NCBI RefSeq assembly: GCF_900142715.1
Contig: NZ_FRBX01000004.1
Location: 1 to 64,000 of the forward strand
Direction of reading: 5' to 3'
From: Flavobacterium pectinovorum
GTDB lineage: Bacteria > Bacteroidota > Bacteroidia > Flavobacteriales > Flavobacteriaceae
DNA: 64,000 nt
Position 1 is the first letter of the stretch. Each line of letters opens with the position of its first letter. Shown here one piece after another: positions 51,801-60,733 of this stretch. The notes under the pieces are model-generated. The model saw nothing but the letters and a program-made list of their open reading frames with translations. It ran no database searches and was not told the DNA's origin. The translations under genes were made by a program, and so were the position numbers.

Positions 51801-54551
51801 ATGAAGAATTTCAAAAATATAGTATTAGCAATTTGTCTTTTAGTAACGTTAGTTTCTAAAGGACAAATTTTGCCCGTACATCTAACCACAGAAATGGCTG
51901 ATAATCCATTAGCAGTCGTTCAGAATCAACCAAGATTTAGCTGGCAATTAATCGCAAAAGAATCAAATGCATCACAAATTGGCTATCAGATTTTGGTTGC
52001 ATCATCCGAAGAAAAACTAAAAAATGACGAAGGTGATATCTGGAACAGCTTAAGAATAAACTCTTATCAAAATTTGCATATCGCTTTTGGCGGAAGCCCT
52101 TTAAAACCAGAAACCAAATATTTTTGGAAGGTTAAAGTTTGGAATCAGGAAGGTGAAATGTCGAAATGGAGTAGAACCGCTTTTTTCAGAATAGCTCCCA
52201 ACGAATCCGATTTAAAACCAATCTGGATTGGCGCGATTACAAAAGCAGATAGTCATTTGCCGGAAGGCAGAAATTATCATTCAGCAACTTATAAAAGAGA
52301 GAAAAAAGATGCGATAATTAATGCTTCGGATTCTTTGTCACGCAGAAGTATTATACTTCGAAAACCATTTAAGATTACAAAAGAAATTAAAGAAGCGGTA
52401 GTTTATATTTCAGGTTTAGGGCATTATGAATTAACAATTAACGGGAAGAAAATTGGCAACAGCGAGTTTGCGCCTTTATGGACAGATTATGACAAAACGG
52501 TCAATTATAATACTTATGAATTATCGGCAAAAGAATTGCAAAAAGGAGAAAATGTAATTGGCGTTCTTTTAGGAAACGGAATGTACAATACGCTCGCCGA
52601 ACGATATACTAAGTTTTTTGTGAGTTTTGGCCCGCCAACTTTGTTTTTTAAAATGAAAGTGGTTTACAAAGACGGGTCAGAAGAAATTATAAAATCGGAT
52701 GAAAGCTGGAAATACAGCAAAAGCCCAATTACATACAACAGCATTTTTGGAGGAGAAGATTACAATGCCAACTTGGAACAAAAAGACTGGAATGAAAAAG
52801 GATTTAAAGATTCAAACTGGAAAAAAATTGTCGTTCAGGAAGCGCCAAAAGGAATTTTAAGAGCACAGACTGCACCGCCCATTACGATTCAGAAACAATA
52901 TGATGTTGCGTCATTTAAAGAACTTAAGCCTAACTTTTTTGTTTTTAATATGGGACAAAATCTTTCGGGATTTACGACTATAAAAGTAAAAGGAAAAAAA
53001 GGACAAACCGTTCGCGTTTGGGTTGGCGAAGGGTTAAATGAGGACGGAACTGTTGGTCAGGGAAGATCGGGAAAACCGTATTATTACGACTATACTTTAA
53101 AAGGAGATGGTGTAGAAGAATGGCAGCCAAAATTCAGTTACTACGGTTTTCAATATGTGCAGATTGAGAACATCAATTATAAAGAAAACAAAGATAAAAA
53201 CCTGCCAACGTTAGTAGATTTAAAATCAAATTTCATTTATAATTCGGCGGGAGAAGCGGGAACTTTTGAATCTTCAAATACCATTTTTAATAAAGCGCAT
53301 GAACTGATCAATAACTCCATAAAAAGTAATTTCCAAAGTGTTTTTACCGATTGTCCGCAACGTGAAAAATTGGGTTGGCTGGAAGAAATTCACTTAAACG
53401 GACCGGGTTTAATGTTCAATTATAATCTCGAAAGTTTTATTCCCGCAACGATGCAAAACATCTCAGATTCGCAACGAGAAGACGGTTTAATACCGACAAT
53501 TGTTCCTGAATATGTGGTTTTTGGAGGTGACTTTACCGATTCACCGGAATGGGGTGTAACCGGAGTGATTCTGCCTTGGATGTATTATGAATATTATGGC
53601 GATGCTTCTTTATTAGAGAAATATTATCCGGTAATGAAAAAATACGTGGATTATTTAGGAACAAAAGCAAAAGATCATATTGTGTCGCACGGTTTGGGCG
53701 ATTGGTACGATTACGGAACGCACGCGGCGGGATATTCAAAAAATAGTCCGATTGCACTTTCGGCGACTTCGCATTATTTTTATGGTGCAAGTTTGGTGGC
53801 AAAAGCAGCAAAATTGTTGAACAAAACAGAAGATATTTCGGAATATGAAACTTTGGCTTCTGATATTAAAACCGCTTTCAATAAGGAATTCTTCAATCCC
53901 GAAACCAAACAATATGGCACAAACAGCCAGTTTAGTAACGCTGTTCCAGTTTATATGGATATTGTAGAACCACAATATAAAGCGGCTGTAATGCAGAATT
54001 TATTAGCAGATATAAAAGCAAAAGGCGACAGATTAACAACGGGCGATGTTGGAAATCGTTATTTGTTTCAGGCTTTGGCGCAAAATGGCGAAAACGAGAC
54101 GATGTATAAAATGAACAATCATTACGATGCACCGGGTTATGGTTTTCAGATCAAATTTGGGCTGACTACTTTAACCGAACAATGGGATCCGCGCAAAGGA
54201 AATTCATGGAATCACTTTATGATGGGACAAATCGAAGAATGGTTTTACCAAAGTTTAGCCGGAATTGTTCCTGATCCTGAAAATCCGGGTTTCAAACATT
54301 TCTTTATTCAGCCTCAAGTGGTGGGCGATATGACTTTTGTAAAAGCAACTTACAAATCTGTTTATGGAAATATTGCTTCGGAATGGGAGAAGAAAGATGG
54401 TAAATTAATTCTGAAAGTGGAGATTCCCGTGAATACATCGGCAACCATAAAATTGCCAATTGCAGCGGGTACAGAAGTAAAAGTAAATGGAAAAGTAACT
54501 AAATACCTGAGATTTGGATCAGGAAAATATACAATTGAATGTAAAATATAA
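51801..54551 (+). CDS. GH78 alpha-L-rhamnosidase, secreted (full length)
   Basis: 916 residues with a signal peptide (IVLAICLLVTLVSKGQ). The domain order is that of GH78: N-terminal Ig-like module (VHLTTEMADNPLAV, FSWQL), beta-sandwich rhamnosidase N-domain (LGHYELTINGKKIG), a second beta-domain, (alpha/alpha)6 barrel and C-terminal beta-domain (GIVPDPENPGFKHF). The acid region reads DCPQREKLGWLEE (D517, E522); the third carboxylate position, usually Asp in GWxGD, is Glu (E529). The catalytic base is probably the Glu of TLTEQWDP. It releases L-rhamnose, in the periplasm. Confidence 0.9.
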   Translation: MKNFKNIVLAICLLVTLVSKGQILPVHLTTEMADNPLAVVQNQPRFSWQLIAKESNASQIGYQILVASSEEKLKNDEGDIWNSLRINSYQNLHIAFGGSPLKPETKYFWKVKVWNQEGEMSKWSRTAFFRIAPNESDLKPIWIGAITKADSHLPEGRNYHSATYKREKKDAIINASDSLSRRSIILRKPFKITKEIKEAVVYISGLGHYELTINGKKIGNSEFAPLWTDYDKTVNYNTYELSAKELQKGENVIGVLLGNGMYNTLAERYTKFFVSFGPPTLFFKMKVVYKDGSEEIIKSDESWKYSKSPITYNSIFGGEDYNANLEQKDWNEKGFKDSNWKKIVVQEAPKGILRAQTAPPITIQKQYDVASFKELKPNFFVFNMGQNLSGFTTIKVKGKKGQTVRVWVGEGLNEDGTVGQGRSGKPYYYDYTLKGDGVEEWQPKFSYYGFQYVQIENINYKENKDKNLPTLVDLKSNFIYNSAGEAGTFESSNTIFNKAHELINNSIKSNFQSVFTDCPQREKLGWLEEIHLNGPGLMFNYNLESFIPATMQNISDSQREDGLIPTIVPEYVVFGGDFTDSPEWGVTGVILPWMYYEYYGDASLLEKYYPVMKKYVDYLGTKAKDHIVSHGLGDWYDYGTHAAGYSKNSPIALSATSHYFYGASLVAKAAKLLNKTEDISEYETLASDIKTAFNKEFFNPETKQYGTNSQFSNAVPVYMDIVEPQYKAAVMQNLLADIKAKGDRLTTGDVGNRYLFQALAQNGENETMYKMNNHYDAPGYGFQIKFGLTTLTEQWDPRKGNSWNHFMMGQIEEWFYQSLAGIVPDPENPGFKHFFIQPQVVGDMTFVKATYKSVYGNIASEWEKKDGKLILKVEIPVNTSATIKLPIAAGTEVKVNGKVTKYLRFGSGKYTIECKI

Positions 54552-54559
54552 AAATAAAT

Positions 54560-54655
54560 TAGCACACAGATCAAACGGATTTCAACAGATGAGCACAGAT
54601 TTTTTTTTAAACTATCAAAATAAAATCCGCTCAACCCGCGTCATCCGCGTGCCAA
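54560..54655. repeat. Intergenic inverted repeat (AGCACACAGATCAAACGG family)
   Basis: TAGCACACAGATCAAACGGAT and AACCCGCGTCATCCGCGTGCC bracket a short core. It is a degraded copy of the family at 29369-29545. Confidence 0.4.
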
Positions 54656-54670
54656 TGTCAACAACAAGAA

Positions 54671-56098
54671 ATGAAGAAATTAAAAAACATAAGAAAGGCA
54701 ATATTACTTTCAATTTTTGCAGTGAGTTTTGCAAATGCGCAAATTACGTCTGATGAAAATTACAGAAAACCAGTTTCAGAAACCTTAAAAAAAATTGAAA
54801 CTATTTTTCATGTGACAATCAACGACGACCGAGGTTTATTAAAGGGAAAAGAACTGGATTATGCTGATTGGAGAATTGAACCGGGAAATTTACCGATTTC
54901 ATTGACGAATATTTTGGCTCCGTTTGAATTGATGTATTTCAAACAGCCGGACGGAACTTACATTATAAGAAAATATGAAAACCACAAAGTTTCAGTTGAT
55001 AAAGGAAAAGAACGATTGTTTTATCTGGAAAGCCTTTACTCAACTAAAGAAGAATGGGAAAAACGTAAAACGGAGTTAAAAGCTTGTATGATTACATCAT
55101 TTGGTTTAGACAAGGCGCCCCCAACACCAAAGTCTAAGCCACTTTTAACTCCAAAAAGAATTTATAAAGATTACAGTGTTGAAAATATCGGATTGGAAAT
55201 TCTGCCGGGCGTTTATGTAACAGGTTCGATTTATAAACCGTATCCTTTGAATAAAAAAGCTCCGGTAATTCTAACTCCGGATGGGCATTTTGGAGACGGA
55301 AGATATAGAAAAGACGAACAATATCGTTGTGCAATTCTGGCTAAAATGGGCGCAATTGTTGTGAGTTATGATTTGTTTGCGTGGGGAGAATCTTTGCTTC
55401 AGTTTCCGGAACAAACTCATAGGAATAGTATTGCATCAACGGTTCAGGTTTTAAGTGGAATCCGTTTATTGGATTATTTATCGACTCAAAAAAATGTTGA
55501 TATGTCACGTGTTGGCGTTACAGGCGGATCGGGCGGTGGATCTCACACTATGTTTTTGGCGGCAATCGATGACAGAATTACGGTTTCTGCTCCGGTTGTA
55601 ATGGTTTCGTCTCATTTTTCTGGGGGATGTCCTTGCGAAAGCGGTCGCGGAATTCACCTTTGCGGAAACGGAACAAACAATGCAGAAATTTCAGCAATGA
55701 TGGCGCCAAAACCACAATTAATTGTTTCTGACGGAAAAGACTGGACATTGGCAGTTCCTGAATTGGAATTTCCTTTTATCCAAAGAACTTATGGATTGTA
55801 CGGTAAAAAAGATTTGGTAGAAAATGCTCATTTTGCAAAAGAAGGACATGATTTTGGAGTATCTAAACGTATGGCTTTGTATCCGTTTATGGCGAAATAT
55901 TTAGGTTTGGATTTAAACAAAGTCAAAAATGAAAAAGGAGAAATCGACGAGTCAACTTGTGTGATTGAACCTTATGATAAATTATATGTTTTTGGAAATA
56001 AAGCCGAAAATTTACCTAAAAATGCTTTGAAAGATATCGACAAATTATATGAAATGTTTGGCGAGAAAAATAATAAGATTTATGAAGTTAAGAAGTAA
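54671..56098 (+). CDS. Secreted alpha/beta-hydrolase esterase with an STN-like N-terminal region
   Basis: 475 residues with a signal peptide (LLSIFAVSFANAQ). Residues about 35-100 (VSETLKKIETIFHVTINDD through SLTNILAPFELMYFKQPDG, ending GTYIIRKY) read like an STN domain, the small module of secretins and TonB receptors. An alpha/beta-hydrolase follows (about 150-430): nucleophile S287 in TGGSGGGSH, likely acid D354 in VSDGKDW and base H393 in AKEGHDFG. Such esterases remove acetyl or methyl groups from pectin; the RG-II locus pectin methylesterase of B. thetaiotaomicron (CE19) is one candidate relative. The substrate is inferred from context only. Confidence 0.7.
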   Translation: MKKLKNIRKAILLSIFAVSFANAQITSDENYRKPVSETLKKIETIFHVTINDDRGLLKGKELDYADWRIEPGNLPISLTNILAPFELMYFKQPDGTYIIRKYENHKVSVDKGKERLFYLESLYSTKEEWEKRKTELKACMITSFGLDKAPPTPKSKPLLTPKRIYKDYSVENIGLEILPGVYVTGSIYKPYPLNKKAPVILTPDGHFGDGRYRKDEQYRCAILAKMGAIVVSYDLFAWGESLLQFPEQTHRNSIASTVQVLSGIRLLDYLSTQKNVDMSRVGVTGGSGGGSHTMFLAAIDDRITVSAPVVMVSSHFSGGCPCESGRGIHLCGNGTNNAEISAMMAPKPQLIVSDGKDWTLAVPELEFPFIQRTYGLYGKKDLVENAHFAKEGHDFGVSKRMALYPFMAKYLGLDLNKVKNEKGEIDESTCVIEPYDKLYVFGNKAENLPKNALKDIDKLYEMFGEKNNKIYEVKK

Positions 56099-56111
56099 GA
56101 TGTAAAAGATA

Positions 56112-56173
56112 GCCACGAATTCACGAATTATTTTAAGCCAATTTTAATAATTAAAAATTCGTGAATTCGTGGC
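56112..56173. repeat. Long inverted repeat, GCCACGAATTC family, copy 3
   Basis: Perfect 17-bp stem (56112-56128 with 56157-56173) and a 28-nt loop. The GTG at 56169 that would lengthen the next gene lies inside this stem. Confidence 0.7.
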
Positions 56174-56189
56174 GAAAAAAATATACTCT

Positions 56190-58646
56190 ATGAAATTAAA
56201 AAATAAAATAGCTGCGATTTGTGTTGGAATTTTTTCGTGTGCTGCAACAGCGCAAAGTAATAGTGATTTAAAACTTTGGTACGATAAACCAGCTGCAATC
56301 TGGAACGAAGCTTTGCCTTTGGGAAATGGTCGTTTGGGTGCGATGGTTTTTGGAGATCCGGCGGTGGAGCGTTTACAGTTGAATGAAGAAACCATTTGGG
56401 CGGGTTCACCAAACAGCAATGCACATACCAAATCGATAAAAGCTTTGCCAATTGTTCGTCAATTAATTTTTGATGGAAAATTTGATGAAGCTCAGGAATT
56501 GGCTACGCAGGATATTATGTCGCAAACCAATGACGGAATGCCATATCAAACTTTTGGGAGCGTTTATATTTCATTTCCGGGACATCAAAAATACACCAAT
56601 TATTACAGAGATTTAGATATTGCCAATGCTACAGCAAAGATAAAATATACGGTAAACGGCGTTGAATTTACAAGAGAAATTCTGACGGCTTTTTCAGATC
56701 AGGTTATTGCGGTGAAACTTTCGGCAAGTCAACCAGGACAAATTACGTGTAATGTTTTTATGAATAGTCCAATTGATAAAACGGTTGCTTCAACTGAAGG
56801 AAACCAAATTATACTTTCTGGTTTGGGGACAAATTTTGAAGGGGTAAAAGGAAAAGTGAAATTTCAGGGAAGGTTAACGGCTAAAAATAAAGGTGGCGAA
56901 ATTGACGCGAGCAACGGCGTTTTAAGTATTAATAAAGCCGATGAAGTAACTTTATACATTTCGATCGCGACGAATTTCAAAAATTATCAGGATATTTCAG
57001 AAGATGAAATTGCGAAAAGCAAAGGATATTTGGCGAAAGCCGAAACCAAAGATTTTGAAACGATAAAAAAAGCGCATGTCGATTATTATCAAAAATTCTT
57101 CAACAGAGTTTCTTTTGATTTGGGAACAAACGACGCGACTAAGAAACCAACAAACGAAAGAATCAGAGATTTCTCGAAACAATTCGATCCGCAATTGGCG
57201 AGTTTATATTTTCAATTTGGGCGTTATCTTTTAATTTCGAGTTCACAGCCGGGCGGACAACCTGCGAATTTGCAAGGAATTTGGAATGATATGGTTACCC
57301 CACCCTGGGACAGTAAATACACCACAAACATTAATGCCGAAATGAATTATTGGCCTGCACAGGTAACCAATCTTCAGGAAATGCATGAACCTTTTGTTCA
57401 AATGGCAAAAGAATTAAGCGTTACGGGTGCCGAAACAGCCAGAATGATGTACAATGCCAGCGGTTGGGTTTTACACCACAATACCGATATTTGGCGTGTT
57501 ACCGCTCCGGTTGATTCTGCTGCATCTGGAATGTGGCCAACTGGCGGTGCTTGGGTTTGTCAGGATTTATGGGAAAGGTATTTATATACAGGAGATAAAA
57601 AATATCTGGAAGAAATTTATCCGATCATGAAAGGAGCAGCAGATTTCTTTCTTGATTTTATGGTTATCGATCCAAATACAAAATATTTAGTTGTAGTTCC
57701 TTCAAGTTCACCTGAGAACACACATGCGGGTGGAACCGGAAAAGCGACAATTGCTTCCGGAACGACAATGGATAATCAATTGGTTTTTGATTTATTTACG
57801 CATGTTATTGAAGCTTCCAAATTGGTTTCACCAGATGCTGCTTATGTAAAAAAAGTAAGTGAGGCGCTGGCAAAAATGCCTCCAATGAAAGTGGGAAAAC
57901 ACAGTCAGTTACAAGAATGGCAGGACGATTGGGATAATCCGAAAGACAATCACCGACACGTTTCGCACTTGTACGGATTGTATCCAAGTAATCAGATTTC
58001 GGCAGTGAAAACTCCTGAATTATTTGAGGCAGCAAAACAATCTTTGATATATAGAACAGACGAATCGACAGGATGGTCGATGGGCTGGAAAGTAAATTTA
58101 TGGGCGAGGTTATTAGACGGAAACCATGCTTATAAACTGATTCAGGATCAACTGCATTTGGTAACGTCCGACCAAAGAAAAGGTGGTGGAACTTACCCAA
58201 ATATGTTAGATGCGCACCAGCCGTTTCAAATTGATGGGAATTTTGGCTGTACTGCCGGAATTGCCGAAATGCTGATGCAAAGTCAGGAAGATGCGATACA
58301 TTTATTGCCGGCCTTACCAGACGTTTGGAAAGATGGAAGTATAAAAGGTTTGGTTGCCAGAGGTGGATTTGTAATTGATTTGACCTGGAAAAACAATAAA
58401 GTTTCTGAACTAAAAATTTATTCTAAAATTGGAGGAAACTGTAGATTAAAAATAGAGAATACTTTAAAAGGTTCTTCGCTTAAAAAAGCAAAAGGGAAAA
58501 ATACGAATTCGTTGTTTTATGATGTGGAAGTGAAGAAACCAATCATATCTGAAAAAGCGAATTTGAAGAAAGTTATGTTGCCAAAGTATAATGAATATGA
58601 TGTTCAGATGAAAGCTGGACAGACTAATGTTTTTTATGGGAATTAA
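56190..58646 (+). CDS. GH95 alpha-L-fucosidase or alpha-L-galactosidase, secreted
   Basis: The ATG at 56190 gives 818 residues with a normal signal peptide ([17 protein letters not shown]). GH95 landmarks are the N-terminal [20 protein letters not shown] and [20 protein letters not shown], and the barrel motif [12 protein letters not shown]. In that motif N380 and N382 match the activating Asn pair of Bifidobacterium Afc[17 protein letters not shown] and [24 protein letters not shown], shown here as [14 protein letters not shown], complete the barrel. In pectin loci GH95 enzymes remove alpha-L-fucose or alpha-L-galactose from RG-II chain A or from xyloglucan. Which of the two is not decided here. 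Confidence 0.88.
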   Translation: MKLKNKIAAICVGIFSCAATAQSNSDLKLWYDKPAAIWNEALPLGNGRLGAMVFGDPAVERLQLNEETIWAGSPNSNAHTKSIKALPIVRQLIFDGKFDEAQELATQDIMSQTNDGMPYQTFGSVYISFPGHQKYTNYYRDLDIANATAKIKYTVNGVEFTREILTAFSDQVIAVKLSASQPGQITCNVFMNSPIDKTVASTEGNQIILSGLGTNFEGVKGKVKFQGRLTAKNKGGEIDASNGVLSINKADEVTLYISIATNFKNYQDISEDEIAKSKGYLAKAETKDFETIKKAHVDYYQKFFNRVSFDLGTNDATKKPTNERIRDFSKQFDPQLASLYFQFGRYLLISSSQPGGQPANLQGIWNDMVTPPWDSKYTTNINAEMNYWPAQVTNLQEMHEPFVQMAKELSVTGAETARMMYNASGWVLHHNTDIWRVTAPVDSAASGMWPTGGAWVCQDLWERYLYTGDKKYLEEIYPIMKGAADFFLDFMVIDPNTKYLVVVPSSSPENTHAGGTGKATIASGTTMDNQLVFDLFTHVIEASKLVSPDAAYVKKVSEALAKMPPMKVGKHSQLQEWQDDWDNPKDNHRHVSHLYGLYPSNQISAVKTPELFEAAKQSLIYRTDESTGWSMGWKVNLWARLLDGNHAYKLIQDQLHLVTSDQRKGGGTYPNMLDAHQPFQIDGNFGCTAGIAEMLMQSQEDAIHLLPALPDVWKDGSIKGLVARGGFVIDLTWKNNKVSELKIYSKIGGNCRLKIENTLKGSSLKKAKGKNTNSLFYDVEVKKPIISEKANLKKVMLPKYNEYDVQMKAGQTNVFYGN

Positions 58647-58658
58647 TCTAAAAGTTTA

Positions 58659-58897
58659 GACCTGACAGGTTTTTAAAACCTGTCAGGTCTGGTTACGTTT
58701 CCTGCAAGGTTTTCAAAACCTTGTAGGTATAAATTAGCAAGTCTAGTTTGTCATTTCGAGGAACGAGAAATCGCATCCAGAGAGCGACGTACTGTGTGTC
58801 TTAACGTTATGTGATTTCTCCTCCGTCGAAATGACAAATTGGTGAGTATAGACTTTTGAAATGTTTATACCTACAAGGTTTTGAAAACCTTGCAGGA
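58659..58897. repeat. Cluster of three hairpin-repeat families
   Basis: The 323-bp gap 58647-58969 holds, in order: the GACCTGACAGG palindrome (58659-58689), a CCTGCAAGG palindrome (about 58700-58730), a GTCATTTCGAGG...GAAATGAC inverted repeat (about 58750-58837) and a second CCTACAAGG palindrome (about 58868-58897). No coding signal or operator was seen. Confidence 0.55.
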
Positions 58898-58969
58898 ATG
58901 AAAAGCAGGAACGGACAGCACGATTCGCCGCGGCGAACACGCCCAAAGAATTTTAATAATAATTTGAAT

Positions 58970-60538
58970 ATGTTACATCATTTTAAATATAAAATAATTG
59001 CTTTTATAATTCTGATTTCAACTTTAAACACAAGTTGCAAATCAGGAATCATTGCTTCTAAAAAAAGCTCAGCCGTTATTTTAAAAGAAAAAAACTTCAA
59101 ACATTATGTTGATTATTTCAACACGATGGAAGATGAGAATTTAAAATTTGCGATTCCGAATGATTCTGCCTGGGTTTGGATGGAAAAGAATATTCCGTTG
59201 TTTGAATGTCCGCAGCAAAATTTTGAGGAGATTTATTATTTCCGTTGGTGGAGCGCGCGCAAACATATCAAGAAAACTCCGCAGGGATTTGCGATTACAG
59301 AGTTTTTGGTAGATCGTTCTTATGCCGATAAATACAATATGATTAGTTGTGCTTTGGGGCATCATATTAATGAATTTCGATGGGTTCATGATCCGCAATA
59401 TGTGGAGCAGGATGTTCATTTGTGGTTTAGAGGAAATGATGGCAAACCGATGAAAAAGCTTCGAACTTTTAGCAGTTGGACTGCAGATGCTTTGTACAAC
59501 AGGTATTTAGTAAATAAAGACGACAAATTTTTATTGGATATGTATCCGGATTTGGTTGCAGAATATGCAGCTTGGGAAGGAGACAGAAAACGAAAAGACG
59601 GCTTATTCTGGCAGTTTGATGTAAAAGACGGAATGGAAGAATCGTTGAGTGGTGCCAGAAAATTTAGAAATGCGCGCCCAACAATTAATAGTTATATGTT
59701 TGGAAATGCAACTGCTTTGGCGAAAATTGCCAAAATGAAAGGCGATGCCAAACAAGAAAGTTATTTTGAAGCGAAAGCAGATACGCTTCAAAAATTAGTA
59801 GAAACAAAACTGTGGAATCCTAAAAGTGAATTCTTTGAGACCTTTACAGAAAAAGATACCTTAGCGCAGGTTCGTGAGGCGATCGGATTTATTCCGTGGT
59901 ATTTTAATTTACCGCAGAAAAATAAAGGTTTCGAAAAAGCGTGGGAACAAATCAAAGATGAAAAAGGGTTTTCGGCGCCATTTGGTTTGACGACGGCTGA
60001 AAGAAGAAGCTCTCGTTTTAGAACGCACGGAACTGGAACTTGCGAATGGGACGGCGCAATTTGGCCTTTTGCCAGTTCGCAAACTTTGACCGCTTTGGCA
60101 AATGTGTTGAACAATTACGATCAGAATTTTGTTGCGAAAACCGATTATTTCAAACAAATGGATTTGTATGTGCAGTCGCAATATTACCGTGGAAAACCGT
60201 ATGTTGGCGAATATTTAGACGAAACAACAGGATATTGGTTAATGGGTGACAGAGAACGAAGCCGTTATTACAATCATTCGACTTTTAACGATTTGATGAT
60301 TACAGGTTTGGTTGGTTTACGCCCGAGAGCGGATGAAAAAATAGAAGTGAATCCGTTGATTCCACAGGAAAAATGGGATTGGTTTTGTTTGGACAATGTT
60401 TTGTATCACGGCAATATTATTACGATTCTTTGGGATAAAACGGGAGAGAAATATCATAAAGGAAAAGGATTCAGGATTTTTAAAAATGGTAAGGAAATTG
60501 CGGTTTCTGAAAGATTGGAGAAATTGGTTTCGGAGTGA
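58970..60538 (+). CDS. Lipoprotein with (alpha/alpha)6 glycosidase fold (MGH1/GH63-like)
   Basis: The ATG at 58970 gives 522 residues with a lipoprotein signal (IIAFIILISTLNTSC, Cys at residue 24). Upstream in-frame ATGs lie in a repeat. The rest is a helical barrel with IYYFRWWSARKHI, WRVHD-like EFRWVHDPQYVEQD, LFWQFDVKDGMEESLSGAR, RPTINSYMFGNATALAKIA and GTGTCEWDGAIWPFASSQTL. The pattern resembles MGH1-like/GH63-clan enzymes. GH142, a beta-L-arabinofuranosidase family of RG-II loci, is a plausible alternative. A distant GH78 relation is also possible. It lies between GH95 and GH78 genes, so it is probably an exo-enzyme on the same side chains, anchored in a membrane. Confidence 0.6.
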   Translation: MLHHFKYKIIAFIILISTLNTSCKSGIIASKKSSAVILKEKNFKHYVDYFNTMEDENLKFAIPNDSAWVWMEKNIPLFECPQQNFEEIYYFRWWSARKHIKKTPQGFAITEFLVDRSYADKYNMISCALGHHINEFRWVHDPQYVEQDVHLWFRGNDGKPMKKLRTFSSWTADALYNRYLVNKDDKFLLDMYPDLVAEYAAWEGDRKRKDGLFWQFDVKDGMEESLSGARKFRNARPTINSYMFGNATALAKIAKMKGDAKQESYFEAKADTLQKLVETKLWNPKSEFFETFTEKDTLAQVREAIGFIPWYFNLPQKNKGFEKAWEQIKDEKGFSAPFGLTTAERRSSRFRTHGTGTCEWDGAIWPFASSQTLTALANVLNNYDQNFVAKTDYFKQMDLYVQSQYYRGKPYVGEYLDETTGYWLMGDRERSRYYNHSTFNDLMITGLVGLRPRADEKIEVNPLIPQEKWDWFCLDNVLYHGNIITILWDKTGEKYHKGKGFRIFKNGKEIAVSERLEKLVSE

Positions 60539-60540
60539 GA

Positions 60541-60697
60541 ATTGGCACGCGGATGACGCAGGTAAAACGGATTGGCGCAGATTTTATTCTTGTTTTTGTG
60601 ATTTCTCCCTTTGGAAGTTACACACTTGATGGAATTTCATAATTAGAGATCAAAAATAAATCAGTGCGAATCCGTTTAATCCGTCAAATCTGCGGGC
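60541..60697. repeat. Intergenic inverted repeat (GGCACGCGGATGACGCAGG family)
   Basis: TTGGCACGCGGATGACGC on the left and TTTAATCCGTCAAATCTGCGG on the right, with an inserted arm of the TGTGATTTCTCC family (about 60597-60615). Confidence 0.45.
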
Positions 60698-60733
60698 AAA
60701 AAATACTATCAGCATACCATTAAAACACAACAC

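Noticed and set aside
56169..56189. GTG start for the GH95 protein
   Set aside because: It lies in the right arm of the GCCACGAATTC inverted repeat; ATG at 56190 is directly before the signal peptide.
57805..58200. 131-codon minus-strand open frame within the GH95 gene
   Set aside because: It is antisense to conserved GH95 barrel sequence and has no recognisable domain or start signal.
58856..58969. 38-codon extension of the lipoprotein at 58970
   Set aside because: The stretch includes a hairpin repeat and would move the lipobox Cys far from the N-terminus.
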